Positions 42,681 to 50,972 of a stretch of 64,000 bases of DNA are shown in pieces. Made by a program: the position numbers and the translations under genes. Below the pieces are notes generated by a model. It was not told the DNA's origin. It saw only the letters and a program-made list of their open reading frames with translations, and ran no database searches. Each line of letters opens with the position of its first letter. The first letter of the stretch is position 1. Origin of the DNA: Polyangiaceae bacterium (GTDB lineage Bacteria > Myxococcota_A > Polyangia > Polyangiales > Polyangiaceae); assembly GCA_020633235.1 (NCBI GenBank), contig JACKEA010000002.1:310001-374000 (forward strand). Reading direction: 5' to 3'.

Positions 42681-42684
42681 GCGT

Positions 42685-42948
42685 CTACCAGATGCTGCTC
42701 TTGATGTGGCCCTTGGACTTCACCAAGATGTCGACCAAGGCGCGATCGTAGAAGTTCTTAGCGTACAGATCAGGAGAGACTCGGCTCTTGTACAGCGCCC
42801 GACCCTCTTCCACTTCCTCGCTGAGCTCGTCGAACAGGCTGTCTTGCTCGATGCCGCGGATGATCTTCTCCTCGTTGTACAGGGAGAGATCGCTGGCGAT
42901 GGCGCGGGCGAGCCGACGGGCGGCCTCTTCGGTCTCGATCAGGGGCAT
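42685..42948 (-). CDS. Small conserved hypothetical protein
   Basis: An 87-residue soluble protein. ATG 42948 is preceded by a strong Shine-Dalgarno (AAAGGAG) inside the end of the glycosyltransferase gene (10-bp overlap). It is all-helical: ARRLARAIASDLSLYNEEKI, then DELSEEVEEGRALYKSRV, then FYDRALVDILVKSKG. The charged helices and ending HIKSSIW suggest a small adaptor, but no family is named. It is wedged between a membrane glycosyltransferase and rluD in an operon. Confidence 0.8.
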   Translation of the reverse strand: MPLIETEEAARRLARAIASDLSLYNEEKIIRGIEQDSLFDELSEEVEEGRALYKSRVSPDLYAKNFYDRALVDILVKSKGHIKSSIW

Positions 42949-44306
42949 GTAGACGGCTCCTTTGGGTCCGACGAAGTATCGCCCGGCCCAGGGCGAAGTG
43001 TCAAAAACGTCCCCGCCAGCGCGGCGATCAGCGGAAAGCACGGCAGCGAGTAGCGACCGGCACCGAAAAACACGGCGTGGGTCAGCAGCGTGGCGACGAG
43101 GGCCCCGAGGCAGAGCCCCGCCGGAGGGTGATCGAGCAGCCGGCGGCCCAGGAGCGCCGCCGAGACGCACAAGAGCACGATGGCCACCCAGGCCGGGGGC
43201 GAGAGCAACACCAAGGAGCCGACGACCGCCAGGGCCCAACGCGCCCGACGGCGCTTGGCTTCGGCCCGGGCGACGGCGAAGAGCGCGAGGACCGTGAGTG
43301 CCCGCTGCCAGAAGGTCTCGATCACGCCCAAGCGGAGCTTCGCCCGATCCCCGAAGGCGCTCGGGTTCGAGGCGTGGAGGTACCATCCCGCAGCGCCGGC
43401 GTAGTCGAAGGTGTAGGAGAGCTTCGCGGGGATCAGCGAGAGCCAACGCAGCGGGCGCTCGCGAATCAGCTTCGTCGCGGCGCCCTCGAAGCAGACGTCC
43501 TTCTCTGCTTCTCCCCACACCGTGCGACAGGGCTCGGGCACGCTGTCCCCGGTGATGGGCACGAACGTTCCGTTGGCACCGGGGGTGGCTCCGATGAGCA
43601 GGTTCCAGCCTCCGTTGGCGCTGACGACCACGCAGCGATCCATCGCCCGGCAATTGCGCACGGTCCAGGGCACCACACACGCCGCAGCGATGGCGGTGAC
43701 GCCGAGAGCCGAAAGGACGCGCCGCCGCGGCGCGGCGACCAGGGCGAAGAGCGGCGCGAAGAGCAGCGTCTGGGGGCGCACCAGCGTCGCGACGCCCAGC
43801 ACCAGGCCGAGCAGGACGAGGGCCGCGGTGCGGCGGCGCACCGCGCACCACGCCGCCAGGGCGACCAGCGACGCGGTGACGCCCTCCGTCATCAACGCCG
43901 GGGTATACAGCACCAGCCCCGGATGCAGCGCCACCGCCAGCGCGGCGAACAGGGCGCCCGTGCGGGTCGCGACGGTGGCCGCGATGCGATGAACGGCCCA
44001 CACGCTCGCCGCCCCGAGCGCCGCGTTGAGCAACATCGCCAGGACCGGATGATCGCCGAACACGGCGTAGAGCCCGGCAACGAGCGCCGGATAGCCGACG
44101 GGATAGTGCGCGACGGCGGTGACGGCTCCGTCCTTCCACAGCCAGCTGTAGCCGTGGCCTTCGGCGATGCGCGTCGCGAGCACGTGGTAGAAGTCGCCGT
44201 CGGCGGTGGGCGGAAAGCGCGGGTAGGCCCACAGCACAACGGCGAGGCGCGCCACGAGGCCCACGGAAGTGGCGATGGCAGCGTCACTTCGCCGCGGCGC
44301 GCTCAC
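42939..44306 (-). CDS. Polytopic membrane glycosyltransferase (GT39/ArnT-like)
   Basis: A 455-residue integral membrane protein with about 9-11 helices. The first extracytoplasmic loop has acidic residues (RFPPTADGDFYHVLATRIAEGHGY) as in GT39/GT83-type enzymes, where an Asp there is catalytic. HYPVGYPALVAGLYAVFG, then TEGVTASL, is also typical. Such enzymes move sugars from polyprenyl-phosphate carriers to proteins or lipids on the outer face of the inner membrane. The GTG start overlaps the Maf stop (GTGA, 44303-44306). Substrate cannot be read from sequence. Confidence 0.88.
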   Translation of the reverse strand: MSAPRRSDAAIATSVGLVARLAVVLWAYPRFPPTADGDFYHVLATRIAEGHGYSWLWKDGAVTAVAHYPVGYPALVAGLYAVFGDHPVLAMLLNAALGAASVWAVHRIAATVATRTGALFAALAVALHPGLVLYTPALMTEGVTASLVALAAWCAVRRRTAALVLLGLVLGVATLVRPQTLLFAPLFALVAAPRRRVLSALGVTAIAAACVVPWTVRNCRAMDRCVVVSANGGWNLLIGATPGANGTFVPITGDSVPEPCRTVWGEAEKDVCFEGAATKLIRERPLRWLSLIPAKLSYTFDYAGAAGWYLHASNPSAFGDRAKLRLGVIETFWQRALTVLALFAVARAEAKRRRARWALAVVGSLVLLSPPAWVAIVLLCVSAALLGRRLLDHPPAGLCLGALVATLLTHAVFFGAGRYSLPCFPLIAALAGTFLTLRPGPGDTSSDPKEPSTCP

Positions 44307-44902
44307 GGAAAGCCATGCAGCAAGCCGGCGTCGAGCAGATCCCGAACGACCTCGCACTGCGGTAGTCCCACGACGTTGGAGTACGAGCCCTCGATGCGCT
44401 CCACCAAGAACGCGCCGATGCCCTGGATCGCGTAGCCACCGGCCTTGTCGAACCCTTCGCCGGTGGCGGCATAGCGCGCGATTTCGTCGGCGCTGGCGCC
44501 GCGCATGACCACGCGGGTCTCCACCGTGCGGGCGCTCACCCGCTCCGGCCCGGGGCGCGCAATCGCGTAGCGCGTCATCACCACGTGGGCCCGCCCCACC
44601 AGTCGGCGCAGCATCTCGGCCGCCTCTCTGGCATCCGCCGGCTTGCCGAGGATCTCGTCATCCACCACCACCGAGGTGTCGGCCACCAAGAGCCCCCCCA
44701 CGTCCGCCGTCGCCTCGGCTCCCACTGCCGCGAGCTTCGCGTCCACCACGCGGTGCAGGTACGCCGCGGCCCCCTCACCCGGCGCGACGCTCTCGTCCAC
44801 CGAAGCGGGCCGTACCCGTACCGGGATCCCGAGATCCGCGAGCAACTCGCGCCGACGCGGCGACGCCGAGCCGAGCAACAGGGGCGTATCGGCGTCGATC
44901 AC
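44303..44902 (-). CDS. maf: Maf-type nucleotide pyrophosphatase
   Basis: A 199-residue cytoplasmic hydrolase that removes non-canonical or certain canonical nucleoside triphosphates. The N-terminal phosphate loop LLGSASPRRRELL and the core motifs ASVDES, ADTSVVVDDEILGKP and YAIQGIGAFLVERIEGSYSN are all present. GYAIQG and SNVVGLP are diagnostic. The GTG at 44902 is the start. It heads the operon with the membrane glycosyltransferase, the 87-aa protein and rluD. Confidence 0.95.
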   Translation of the reverse strand: MIDADTPLLLGSASPRRRELLADLGIPVRVRPASVDESVAPGEGAAAYLHRVVDAKLAAVGAEATADVGGLLVADTSVVVDDEILGKPADAREAAEMLRRLVGRAHVVMTRYAIARPGPERVSARTVETRVVMRGASADEIARYAATGEGFDKAGGYAIQGIGAFLVERIEGSYSNVVGLPQCEVVRDLLDAGLLHGFP

Positions 44903-44950
44903 GGGACACCGGGTAGCACAGATCAGCGGACGGCGGGGCCACCGTCGCGC

Positions 44951-44956
44951 TATCGT
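44951..44956 (+). promoter_or_regulatory. Possible -10 element for leaderless transcript of the 44965 gene
   Basis: TATCGT is followed by eight bases (cccggccc) and the ATG at 44965. No Shine-Dalgarno is seen. It resembles the elements at 2687, 19411 and 21600. Confidence 0.35.
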
Positions 44957-44964
44957 CCCGGCCC

Positions 44965-45945
44965 ATGACTCGCTCCGCCCTCGCCGGCGCGCTCGTCGCC
45001 ACTCTGCTCTTCATCGCGCCCCAGGCCCGAGCTACCGACGTCGACTGCGACCCGGCATCGGGGATTTCCACCTGCATCGATTCCGAGAACCTGTGGTTCG
45101 CGCCCGGCGCCACGCGCTTCTTCGGCATTCCGCGCGCCGGCAGCTCGGCCCCAGGGTTCGGCTACGGCATGGGCCTCAGCTACATGTCGCGACCGATCTT
45201 GCTCAAGGCGCAATCGTCGGACCCCGAAGGACGCGAGATCAACGTCGTGCGCGATGCGCTCACCGCCACGTATCTGTGGTCCTACGTGGCCGGCGATCTA
45301 GATCTGGGCCTCGCTGCGCCCGTGACGCTGCACCAACGCGGCTCCGGAGCCGAAGGCGTCACCAGCCAGAGCGCGCCACCAATTGGCTCGTCCGCGGTGC
45401 ACGACCCGCGCATCAGCGCGGGCTACGCCTTGCCCGTCCCAGACGCCTGGCGCACGGCCGGCGGCTTCGGCGCGCGCGCGAACCTCACGCTTTCCGTTCC
45501 CGTAGGCGACGCGGATCGCTACGCGTCGAGTGGCGCCTTCCGCGTGGCGCCGGAGCTGCTGCTCGGGGCCGAGGTGGGACGTCTGCACCTCGCCGGCGCT
45601 GTCGGCGCTCGCATCGCGCGCACGGCACGCCTCGCGTCCGCGCGCATCGGCGCCACCCTGCACAGCGCCCTCGGCTTTTCCGTCGATCTCCTCGACGACG
45701 AGCTGCTCGGCTTCGGCGCCGAGGCGTACGTGGATCCCACGCTGGTGAGCCAACCCGACGGCTCCACCCTGATCGTGAGCGAGTGGCTCGCGTCCCTCCG
45801 CTCGGTCCCCACCGCCGATCCGGCCTTCGCCCTCGCGCTGGGCGGCGGCACGGCAATCCCGCTCTCCAGCCGTGGCTCCGACCAGTTCGCCGGCGTCACC
45901 GCGCCGGAGTACCGCTTCGTGCTGTCCGCGCGCTACGCGCGTTAG
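44965..45945 (+). CDS. Outer-membrane beta-barrel-like protein
   Basis: A 326-residue exported protein. The signal peptide is MTRSALAGALVATLLFIAPQ with ARA cleavage before TDVDCDP. One early disulfide is likely (DCDPASGISTC). The mature chain has many alternating beta strands (YGMGLSYMSRPI, GDLDLGLAAPVTL, GFGARANLTLSVPVGD, LALGGGTAIPLS) and ends VLSARYAR, resembling transporter- or OmpA-like barrels used in myxobacteria for unknown substrates. It is a single gene, convergent with the OPX gene (4-bp overlap of stops). Function unknown. Confidence 0.85.
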   Translation: MTRSALAGALVATLLFIAPQARATDVDCDPASGISTCIDSENLWFAPGATRFFGIPRAGSSAPGFGYGMGLSYMSRPILLKAQSSDPEGREINVVRDALTATYLWSYVAGDLDLGLAAPVTLHQRGSGAEGVTSQSAPPIGSSAVHDPRISAGYALPVPDAWRTAGGFGARANLTLSVPVGDADRYASSGAFRVAPELLLGAEVGRLHLAGAVGARIARTARLASARIGATLHSALGFSVDLLDDELLGFGAEAYVDPTLVSQPDGSTLIVSEWLASLRSVPTADPAFALALGGGTAIPLSSRGSDQFAGVTAPEYRFVLSARYAR

Positions 45946-46547
45946 AACACGCGCTCGTGCACGTAGATGGAGTCGCCCGCCTGCAGCGGGATGTCCGCCG
46001 ACCGGCCTTCCATGATGGCATCTATGGACAGCACGACGGTGCGAGTGCCGGTCTTGGTCCGCCGGGTCAGGTTCACGCGGTCCTTGTTCGCGATGGACGT
46101 GAAGCCGCCGGCCAAGCTCACCGCCTGCACTAGGCTGAGCCCCGGCGTGAGCGGGAAGCTCCCGGGCTTTTGCACCTGTCCCAACACGGTGACCCGCTTG
46201 CTGCTGTACTCCTTGACGGAGATGACCACGCTCGGGTCCGTGAGGATCTTTTTTTCGATGAGCTTCTCGCGGACCACCCGCGCCACTTCTTGCGGCTCCA
46301 GGCCCCCCACCTTCACCGTCTGGATGTACGGCAGATCCACGGTGCCGTCGGAAGCGACCTGATACTCCGTGGGTAAGTCCTTCTCACCCACGATCTCCAT
46401 CTGGAACACGTCCCCCGGGCCCAGCGTGGTGCTCTCCTGCGGCGGCGCCAGCCGCACGTGGGAGTTGTCCATGTTGGAGCCGCAACCGACCACCAACAGC
46501 ACCACGGCCAAGAGCGCCGCGAGCCGCGCTTTCAGGAGTGAAGACAT
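45942..46547 (-). CDS. Polysaccharide export (OPX/Wza-family) lipoprotein, short form
   Basis: A 201-residue lipoprotein (VVLLVVGC, C22). The Poly_export (PES) domain covers about 38-115 (LGPGDVFQMEIVGEKDLP, VDLPYIQTVKVGGL) and one SLBB domain about 118-195 (VTVLGQVQKPGSFPLTPG, SLVQAVSLAGGFTS). Full-length Wza has further SLBB and a C-terminal helix that forms the outer-membrane pore; both are missing here. Short OPX proteins need another barrel for the outer-membrane passage, and the next gene upstream encodes one. It is last in the three-gene operon from the promoter at 48624-48652. Confidence 0.95.
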   Translation of the reverse strand: MSSLLKARLAALLAVVLLVVGCGSNMDNSHVRLAPPQESTTLGPGDVFQMEIVGEKDLPTEYQVASDGTVDLPYIQTVKVGGLEPQEVARVVREKLIEKKILTDPSVVISVKEYSSKRVTVLGQVQKPGSFPLTPGLSLVQAVSLAGGFTSIANKDRVNLTRRTKTGTRTVVLSIDAIMEGRSADIPLQAGDSIYVHERVF

Positions 46548-46583
46548 CTTGTCAGGCGGGGACCGGGCTCTGCCGGCCGAGGA

Positions 46584-47942
46584 TCACATGAACCAGCGAA
46601 CGCCGAGCCAAGCCTGGTAGCGAGTGAACTGCAGGTTGTCGACTGATGCCGGGTTCGCTTGGCTGTCGCGAATGCGGTTATCGTCCAGCGCGGCGTCGTA
46701 ACGCAGGGTGGTGTTGATGCCGATGGTGTCGCTGGGCCGGTACTCGGCGAACAGCCGCGCATCCACGCGGTTCTCACCGAAGCTCGCGTTGCGCACCGTA
46801 CCGTCCGTGAAGAACGACGTGGAGTGCGTCAGGTGGGAGAGGCCGCCCTCGGCCGACAGCAGCACCCGGCCGCCGATGAAGTACGAGAGGTTCGCGTAGC
46901 CGCGATCCCGCCGGTAGTAATCCGCAAGGTAGCTGTTGGTGTAGTCGCGCACGTAGCCGATGGCGATGGACGCGAGGCCCGCCGTGGCATCCCCCGGCTG
47001 CAGCGTGGGCTGCGGCAGGATGAACCACTTGAGCTCGGCCTGGCCGACCGGGCCGTCGTAATTCCGCACCGGAATGCCGCCGGTGCTCTCGTAGAAGCTG
47101 GCGGCCCAACCGCCCAACGCCAAGAACGCGAAATGGTTGGTCACCAGGCCGTTCACGCCGATGCGGGAGCGGATGGTCTGGGCGTTGTTCTGCGTGTCCG
47201 TCTGGGAGTAGCGCAGGAAGCCGACGTCCCCTTCGTAGATCAGCGCCGTCCGCGGCAGGAAGCGCCAGCGGTTCCGCATCTTCACGAAGTGCTGGGCGTT
47301 GTTGAAATCCTGGAACAGCGTGCGCTCGAAGTAGTTGTATTGGAGCTCGTAGCCCAAGCGCCACTCGAACAGGCCGCCGCCCGGCCGCCAGTTGATCCCC
47401 GCGCCCAAGCGCAAGCTGTCGCGGTCGAAGGCGCGGTCGGTGTTGAAGTCGTTGGAGGGCTCCACCGTCCGCAGGTAGTCGCCGTAGAGGTCGAAGCCCC
47501 AGGGACGCTGCGGCAGGATGTCCAAGGAGAAGTTGGCGCCGGCATCCACGTGCCGCTGGTCCGACGCTTCACTCGAGTATTGCGAGTCCGTCGCGATCAG
47601 CTCGTTGTACGAGGCGAACACGCCCGCGCGGAAGTTCAAGGTGGGCGGCGCAGCATTGCCCTGCTGCCCGCGACGCTGCTGACCGAGAGTCGAAAGCGTC
47701 AGGTGCGGCGTGACACGCAGGCGCAACATGGAGACGATGGGCTTCTCGTCGTCCGCGCGCTGGAAGTAGTTCGAGTCGTATCCGAACTCGCCGGCGATGC
47801 CCGGGTGCAGCTCCAGGTTACCGGTGCGGATACCGATGCCTTCGCCGTAGGATCGGTCCTTGATCCACGGCTGCTGTGCCGCAGCGGAAAACGTCGTCGT
47901 CGCGACGGCCAGCGCCGCGGCAAGGAAGGCAACTTTCTTCAT
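46584..47942 (-). CDS. Outer-membrane beta-barrel, putative export porin partner of OPX
   Basis: A 452-residue protein with signal peptide MKKVAFLAAALAVATTTFSA. The mature chain is almost entirely alternating beta strands rich in Tyr/Phe/Arg (FGYDSNYFQR, WRLGYELQYNYFERTLF, LIYEGDVGFLRYSQTD, YANLSYFIGGRVLLSAEGG) and ends WLGVRWFM, so a barrel of 16-18 strands is likely. Similar barrels pair with pore-less OPX proteins in Myxococcus exopolysaccharide, spore-coat and biosurfactant pathways; that knowledge, plus adjacency to the short OPX lipoprotein, supports the same role. It lies second in the operon, 36 bp before the OPX gene. Confidence 0.92.
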   Translation of the reverse strand: MKKVAFLAAALAVATTTFSAAAQQPWIKDRSYGEGIGIRTGNLELHPGIAGEFGYDSNYFQRADDEKPIVSMLRLRVTPHLTLSTLGQQRRGQQGNAAPPTLNFRAGVFASYNELIATDSQYSSEASDQRHVDAGANFSLDILPQRPWGFDLYGDYLRTVEPSNDFNTDRAFDRDSLRLGAGINWRPGGGLFEWRLGYELQYNYFERTLFQDFNNAQHFVKMRNRWRFLPRTALIYEGDVGFLRYSQTDTQNNAQTIRSRIGVNGLVTNHFAFLALGGWAASFYESTGGIPVRNYDGPVGQAELKWFILPQPTLQPGDATAGLASIAIGYVRDYTNSYLADYYRRDRGYANLSYFIGGRVLLSAEGGLSHLTHSTSFFTDGTVRNASFGENRVDARLFAEYRPSDTIGINTTLRYDAALDDNRIRDSQANPASVDNLQFTRYQAWLGVRWFM

Positions 47943-48011
47943 CTCGAATCAGGTCCTGTTCCGCCGGATTCGCGATGGATACTCCATCCCGCCCCCAGAC
48001 AGAACTTCGGA

Positions 48012-48587
48012 TCACTGCGTGGGACTGCTGATGAACGGGGGTTGAGAAACGAGCGGGTCGTCGGGGAACTGGGAGGGGTCGTCGGGAATGGTGGGATCGA
48101 TGTCCACGGTCACCTCGGACTCGCCTACGAACCCCGTTTCCTCACCGATGCACTGGTTGGCTTCGGCAACGAGGCTTCGCACGCGGTCCCGCAGGACCTG
48201 AATCACGGTGAACTCGTGACGTGCTTGGTCGTCGTCCTTGCGGTCGACGGCCACTTTGAGATTCGGCATGCGATCCCTGGCGGAGCGGATCGCCACATCT
48301 ACCTGATTGAGCTTGTCATTCAGGCACAACACCTTCACCACATCCCGAGCCTGACGCGCTTCCGCGAGCTGCTTGCGTACGAAGCCGGCACCCTGCTCCA
48401 TCTCGGGCAGATAGCCGTTGGCCTGCTTCTGCATCTGCTCCGGAGTGAGCTTTACGTCCTGCTGCGTGTTGAGCTCCGGCACGGCGGGAGAAGCGGTGGC
48501 GCCCCCTTGCTGCGCGGCGGCCACGCCGAACCCGCACACCACCACGACGGCAGCTGCGCCAGACCACAAGCGCCTACCTACGCGCAT
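48012..48587 (-). CDS. Exported helical protein, first gene of the OPX operon
   Basis: A 191-residue protein from ATG 48587, with GGAGG 10 bases upstream. The signal peptide is RLWSGAAAVVVVCGFGVAAA. The mature part is helical (LTPEQMQKQANGYLPEMEQG, AEARQARDVVKVLCLNDKLN) with two cysteines (VLCLND, ANQCIGEE) and a disordered acidic/Pro end (DPTIPDDPSQFPDDP). It is first behind the near-perfect promoter at 48624-48652 and 69 bp ahead of the barrel gene. No family is recognised; it may be a periplasmic helper of the export pore. Confidence 0.85.
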   Translation of the reverse strand: MRVGRRLWSGAAAVVVVCGFGVAAAQQGGATASPAVPELNTQQDVKLTPEQMQKQANGYLPEMEQGAGFVRKQLAEARQARDVVKVLCLNDKLNQVDVAIRSARDRMPNLKVAVDRKDDDQARHEFTVIQVLRDRVRSLVAEANQCIGEETGFVGESEVTVDIDPTIPDDPSQFPDDPLVSQPPFISSPTQ

Positions 48588-48623
48588 AGAAGAATGCCTC
48601 CCTCGGGACATGAGTTGCCGGCC

Positions 48624-48652
48624 AGTATAGGGGCCGCCCTCGGGCCTGTCAA
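48624..48652 (-). promoter_or_regulatory. Sigma-70-type promoter of the OPX/barrel operon
   Basis: On the minus strand TTGACA (48652-48647), 17 bases, then TATACT (48629-48624). The -35 is perfect and the -10 has five of six bases. A start near 48617 would leave a leader of about 30 bases with the Shine-Dalgarno of the gene starting at 48587. Confidence 0.85.
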
Positions 48653-48708
48653 CGCGGCGAAATCTTTCGGATTTGCTCATGATTTCAAAGTCTTGGCTGG
48701 GAAACGCT

Positions 48709-48735
48709 GGGTGCTCCGCCGGGCGCCGAGCACCC
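48709..48735 (-). terminator. Hairpin after the PglI-like gene
   Basis: GGGTGCTC, eleven bases, GAGCACCC: perfect 8-bp arms, about 115 bp after the stop at 48850 on the minus strand and before the OPX promoter. There is no T-run, so if it ends transcription it needs a factor or simply slows polymerase. It separates the Glt/Nfs-like operon from the OPX operon. Confidence 0.5.
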
Positions 48736-48849
48736 TTCGACCCTGGATCAGATGCGCCAGAGTGATGGGCCATTCACCCCTGGCTCAGGGATGTTGGCTC
48801 GCCGCGGAAAACGGCGCGGACGCCTCGCACTCGAGCGGGGGGCTCGGCG

Positions 48850-50265
48850 CTACTGCTTCACGAAGGTGACGGGCACGTTGATGACGGCACTGCCACCCTC
48901 CGGTGGATCGAACTGCGCCGCCGACGCGCGGGAGCGCACACAGCTGACGACCGAGCCCGGGAGATTTCCGCCAGCGGACGCGCTCACGCCTTGGACCTCG
49001 CCGCCGGGACCCACACGGATGGTCAGGCGGATGCTGCCCTGGGCGTCGGGGTTCTCTTGCAGGCCGCGGTTGTAACAAGCACGGAAACCTGCGCGCATGC
49101 CCGCGACCACGCGGCTGGCGTTGCTGACCGTACCGCCGCTCACTGCGGCGCCACCGACGGATGCCGCGCCCTTCGGGCCCTTGACCTTCTTGACCTCACC
49201 GGTGCCACCGCCGCCGGTCGTGCCCGTGGCGCCAATGGTGGCCAAGCCGCCACCACCCATGCCCGGGCGAATGGTGCCGCCGCCGCCACCGAGCTTGAGC
49301 CCGCCGGGGCCTCCCGCCGACACGCCAGCGCCGCTGGCCGCGGCCGCGTCCAGAGCGGAGGTCGGAACCTCGCCGCCGTGGAGCACGCCAGCAGTCGCGG
49401 GACCTTGGCTGGACAGCGCGCCGAGAGTCGCGAGCTCGAGCTGATCCAGCTCGTTGGCGAGCGCCGCGGCCTGAGCGTTGCTCATGGCGCCGCCCGTGCC
49501 CTTGCCGGCTCCCGCGCCCTTGCCACCACCCGAAGACGCTTTCTTCGGTGCCTCGGCCTTTTCCGCCTTCTCCGCATTCACGTTGTCCGTGACCTCGGTC
49601 TCCTCGACCGGCGGAGGCGGCGGCAGGTTCTTCACGGAGTCCACCAAGCCGGCGACGTTCACCTCGTCGTCCACGACGGGATCCAACCAATCCGAATAGG
49701 CAGCGCCGATCGCCAAGAAGTGCAGCAAGAAGGAGAACGCCGCGATCATCGTGGTGGGCCAGTCGATGCTCGTGGCACCACTGGTGACGGCAACCGGAAG
49801 CTGCGGCTTGGGTTGCACCGGTGGCGGAGTGACGAACTGGAACAGCAGCGTCGTGTTGCCAATCACCACCTTGCCGCGAGAGTCCTCCGTGAGGCGGATC
49901 TGGTAGGCGCCCTGCTGAGTGCGCCGCGCTTGTCCCTTGAGCACCGACAAGTCCGAGATACCCGTGGGCAGCGCGATCCGCCCCGTCATCCCGTCGAGGA
50001 AGTTCAGGTGATACTCGTTCCCCACTAGCTCGAAGATCCGAAAGTTGGGCGGCACGTTCTGCGTCGCGACGACGAACATGCTCTTCTCGCTGGGACCCAC
50101 GGTCACGTGGGTGCGCTGCTTGATGATGCGCTCTTCGATGATCCGACCGCCCTGCACCAACCCGATCCGAAGCACCTTGGGACCGCTGAGCGCTACGGCG
50201 CGCATCACGGCGGTCATCTGGCCCGGACGCTGAGAGCCGGGTTGCTGATAAGGCTGCTGGGTCAT
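48850..50265 (-). CDS. GltG/NfsG (PglI)-like protein: FHA-like domain, TM, AgmX/PglI C-terminal domain
   Basis: A 471-residue inner-membrane-anchored protein with GAGGAGA upstream of ATG 50265. Residues about 25-140 look FHA-like (RIGLVQGGRIIEERIIKQRT, IGNTTLLFQFV). One membrane helix lies at about 170-190 (MIAAFSFLLHFLAIGAAYSD). Then come a TonB-like Pro/Glu segment (LPPPPPVEETEV), a long Gly-rich linker (about 245-370) and the AgmX/PglI C-terminal domain with its two cysteines (AGFRACYNRGLQENPD and SCVRSRASAAQFDPP). This is the architecture of M. xanthus PglI (GltG) and NfsG, which span the periplasm to link cytoplasmic and outer parts. It is last in the operon. Confidence 0.85.
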   Translation of the reverse strand: MTQQPYQQPGSQRPGQMTAVMRAVALSGPKVLRIGLVQGGRIIEERIIKQRTHVTVGPSEKSMFVVATQNVPPNFRIFELVGNEYHLNFLDGMTGRIALPTGISDLSVLKGQARRTQQGAYQIRLTEDSRGKVVIGNTTLLFQFVTPPPVQPKPQLPVAVTSGATSIDWPTTMIAAFSFLLHFLAIGAAYSDWLDPVVDDEVNVAGLVDSVKNLPPPPPVEETEVTDNVNAEKAEKAEAPKKASSGGGKGAGAGKGTGGAMSNAQAAALANELDQLELATLGALSSQGPATAGVLHGGEVPTSALDAAAASGAGVSAGGPGGLKLGGGGGTIRPGMGGGGLATIGATGTTGGGGTGEVKKVKGPKGAASVGGAAVSGGTVSNASRVVAGMRAGFRACYNRGLQENPDAQGSIRLTIRVGPGGEVQGVSASAGGNLPGSVVSCVRSRASAAQFDPPEGGSAVINVPVTFVKQ

Positions 50266-50415
50266 GCTGGGCTGTCTCCTCTACCGTCGCGAGCGCACGG
50301 TCTCCCGGGGTGAGGTCTTCGACAGCCACACCCGACGGAAAGTTCCGTGGCGCTCCACAGGTTAGACGGCAGGCCGCCTTCGGTCCACTGAGAACCCGTG
50401 GAATTCGCGGGGGAT

Positions 50416-50970
50416 CTAGCGCCGTGAGGCTGGCTCGGGCACTTCGAGAATACTGGCCAGGTCGCGGAGCAAGCCGTTGAACCGGTCTCGGCGCTCCTTG
50501 GTGCGGGCATCGGCCCGTCGGCCGATGCCCGCGCTGGTCCCGGCCCCTAGGGCTCCACCCAGGAATGCCAGCAACGCTTCGGGTAGGGCCACGGCCCCCT
50601 CCCCGCCCAAGCTGCCGGCCAGCGCGACCACCGCCGCCAGCGTTCCCGCAGCCAGTGACACTCGCGCCGCCGCCGCGGGGATGCGACCGCCTACCTCGAG
50701 CTCCTCGCGCATCTCGAGGCCGAGCTCGTTCAACGCGCCCACGATGGCCCGCTCGCCCTCCGCCCGGAGGACGTCGCCGAGAGCATCGCGAATCGACCCC
50801 TCTGCGAGCTGGTCCAACAAAGCCTCGGCGGCGACACGCGTCCGCACGCGGCGTACGCCGAGTCGCGAATCGAGCTCACTCCCCGGCGCGGTGCGCAGGG
50901 ATCGAAGTCGTCGCCAGCTCGCCACGGCGCACGCCGCCGCGACCAACCACGCGACAGCGCTCGCGAGCAC
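50416..50970 (-). CDS. Small membrane protein in the Glt/Nfs-like operon
   Basis: A 184-residue protein; the GTG at 50970 follows the previous stop by 2 bases. It has an N-terminal helix (VLASAVAWLVAAACAVASW), a long charged, helical cytoplasmic segment (about 30-100) and a closely spaced helix pair (VSLAAGTLAAVVALAG, LLAFLGGALGAGTSAGI) before a basic tail. The order of one TM, cytoplasmic helices, then two TMs recalls MotA/TolQ/ExbB proton-channel subunits, although the key Pro/Thr motifs are not evident. Its position between the TPR lipoprotein and the PglI-like gene suggests a motor or scaffold subunit. Weak assignment. Confidence 0.75.
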   Translation of the reverse strand: MLASAVAWLVAAACAVASWRRLRSLRTAPGSELDSRLGVRRVRTRVAAEALLDQLAEGSIRDALGDVLRAEGERAIVGALNELGLEMREELEVGGRIPAAAARVSLAAGTLAAVVALAGSLGGEGAVALPEALLAFLGGALGAGTSAGIGRRADARTKERRDRFNGLLRDLASILEVPEPASRR

Positions 50971-50972
50971 GC

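Noticed and set aside
46659..48869. 736-codon open frame opposite the barrel operon
   Set aside because: It crosses two real genes and the promoter at 48624-48652, and has no recognisable domain.
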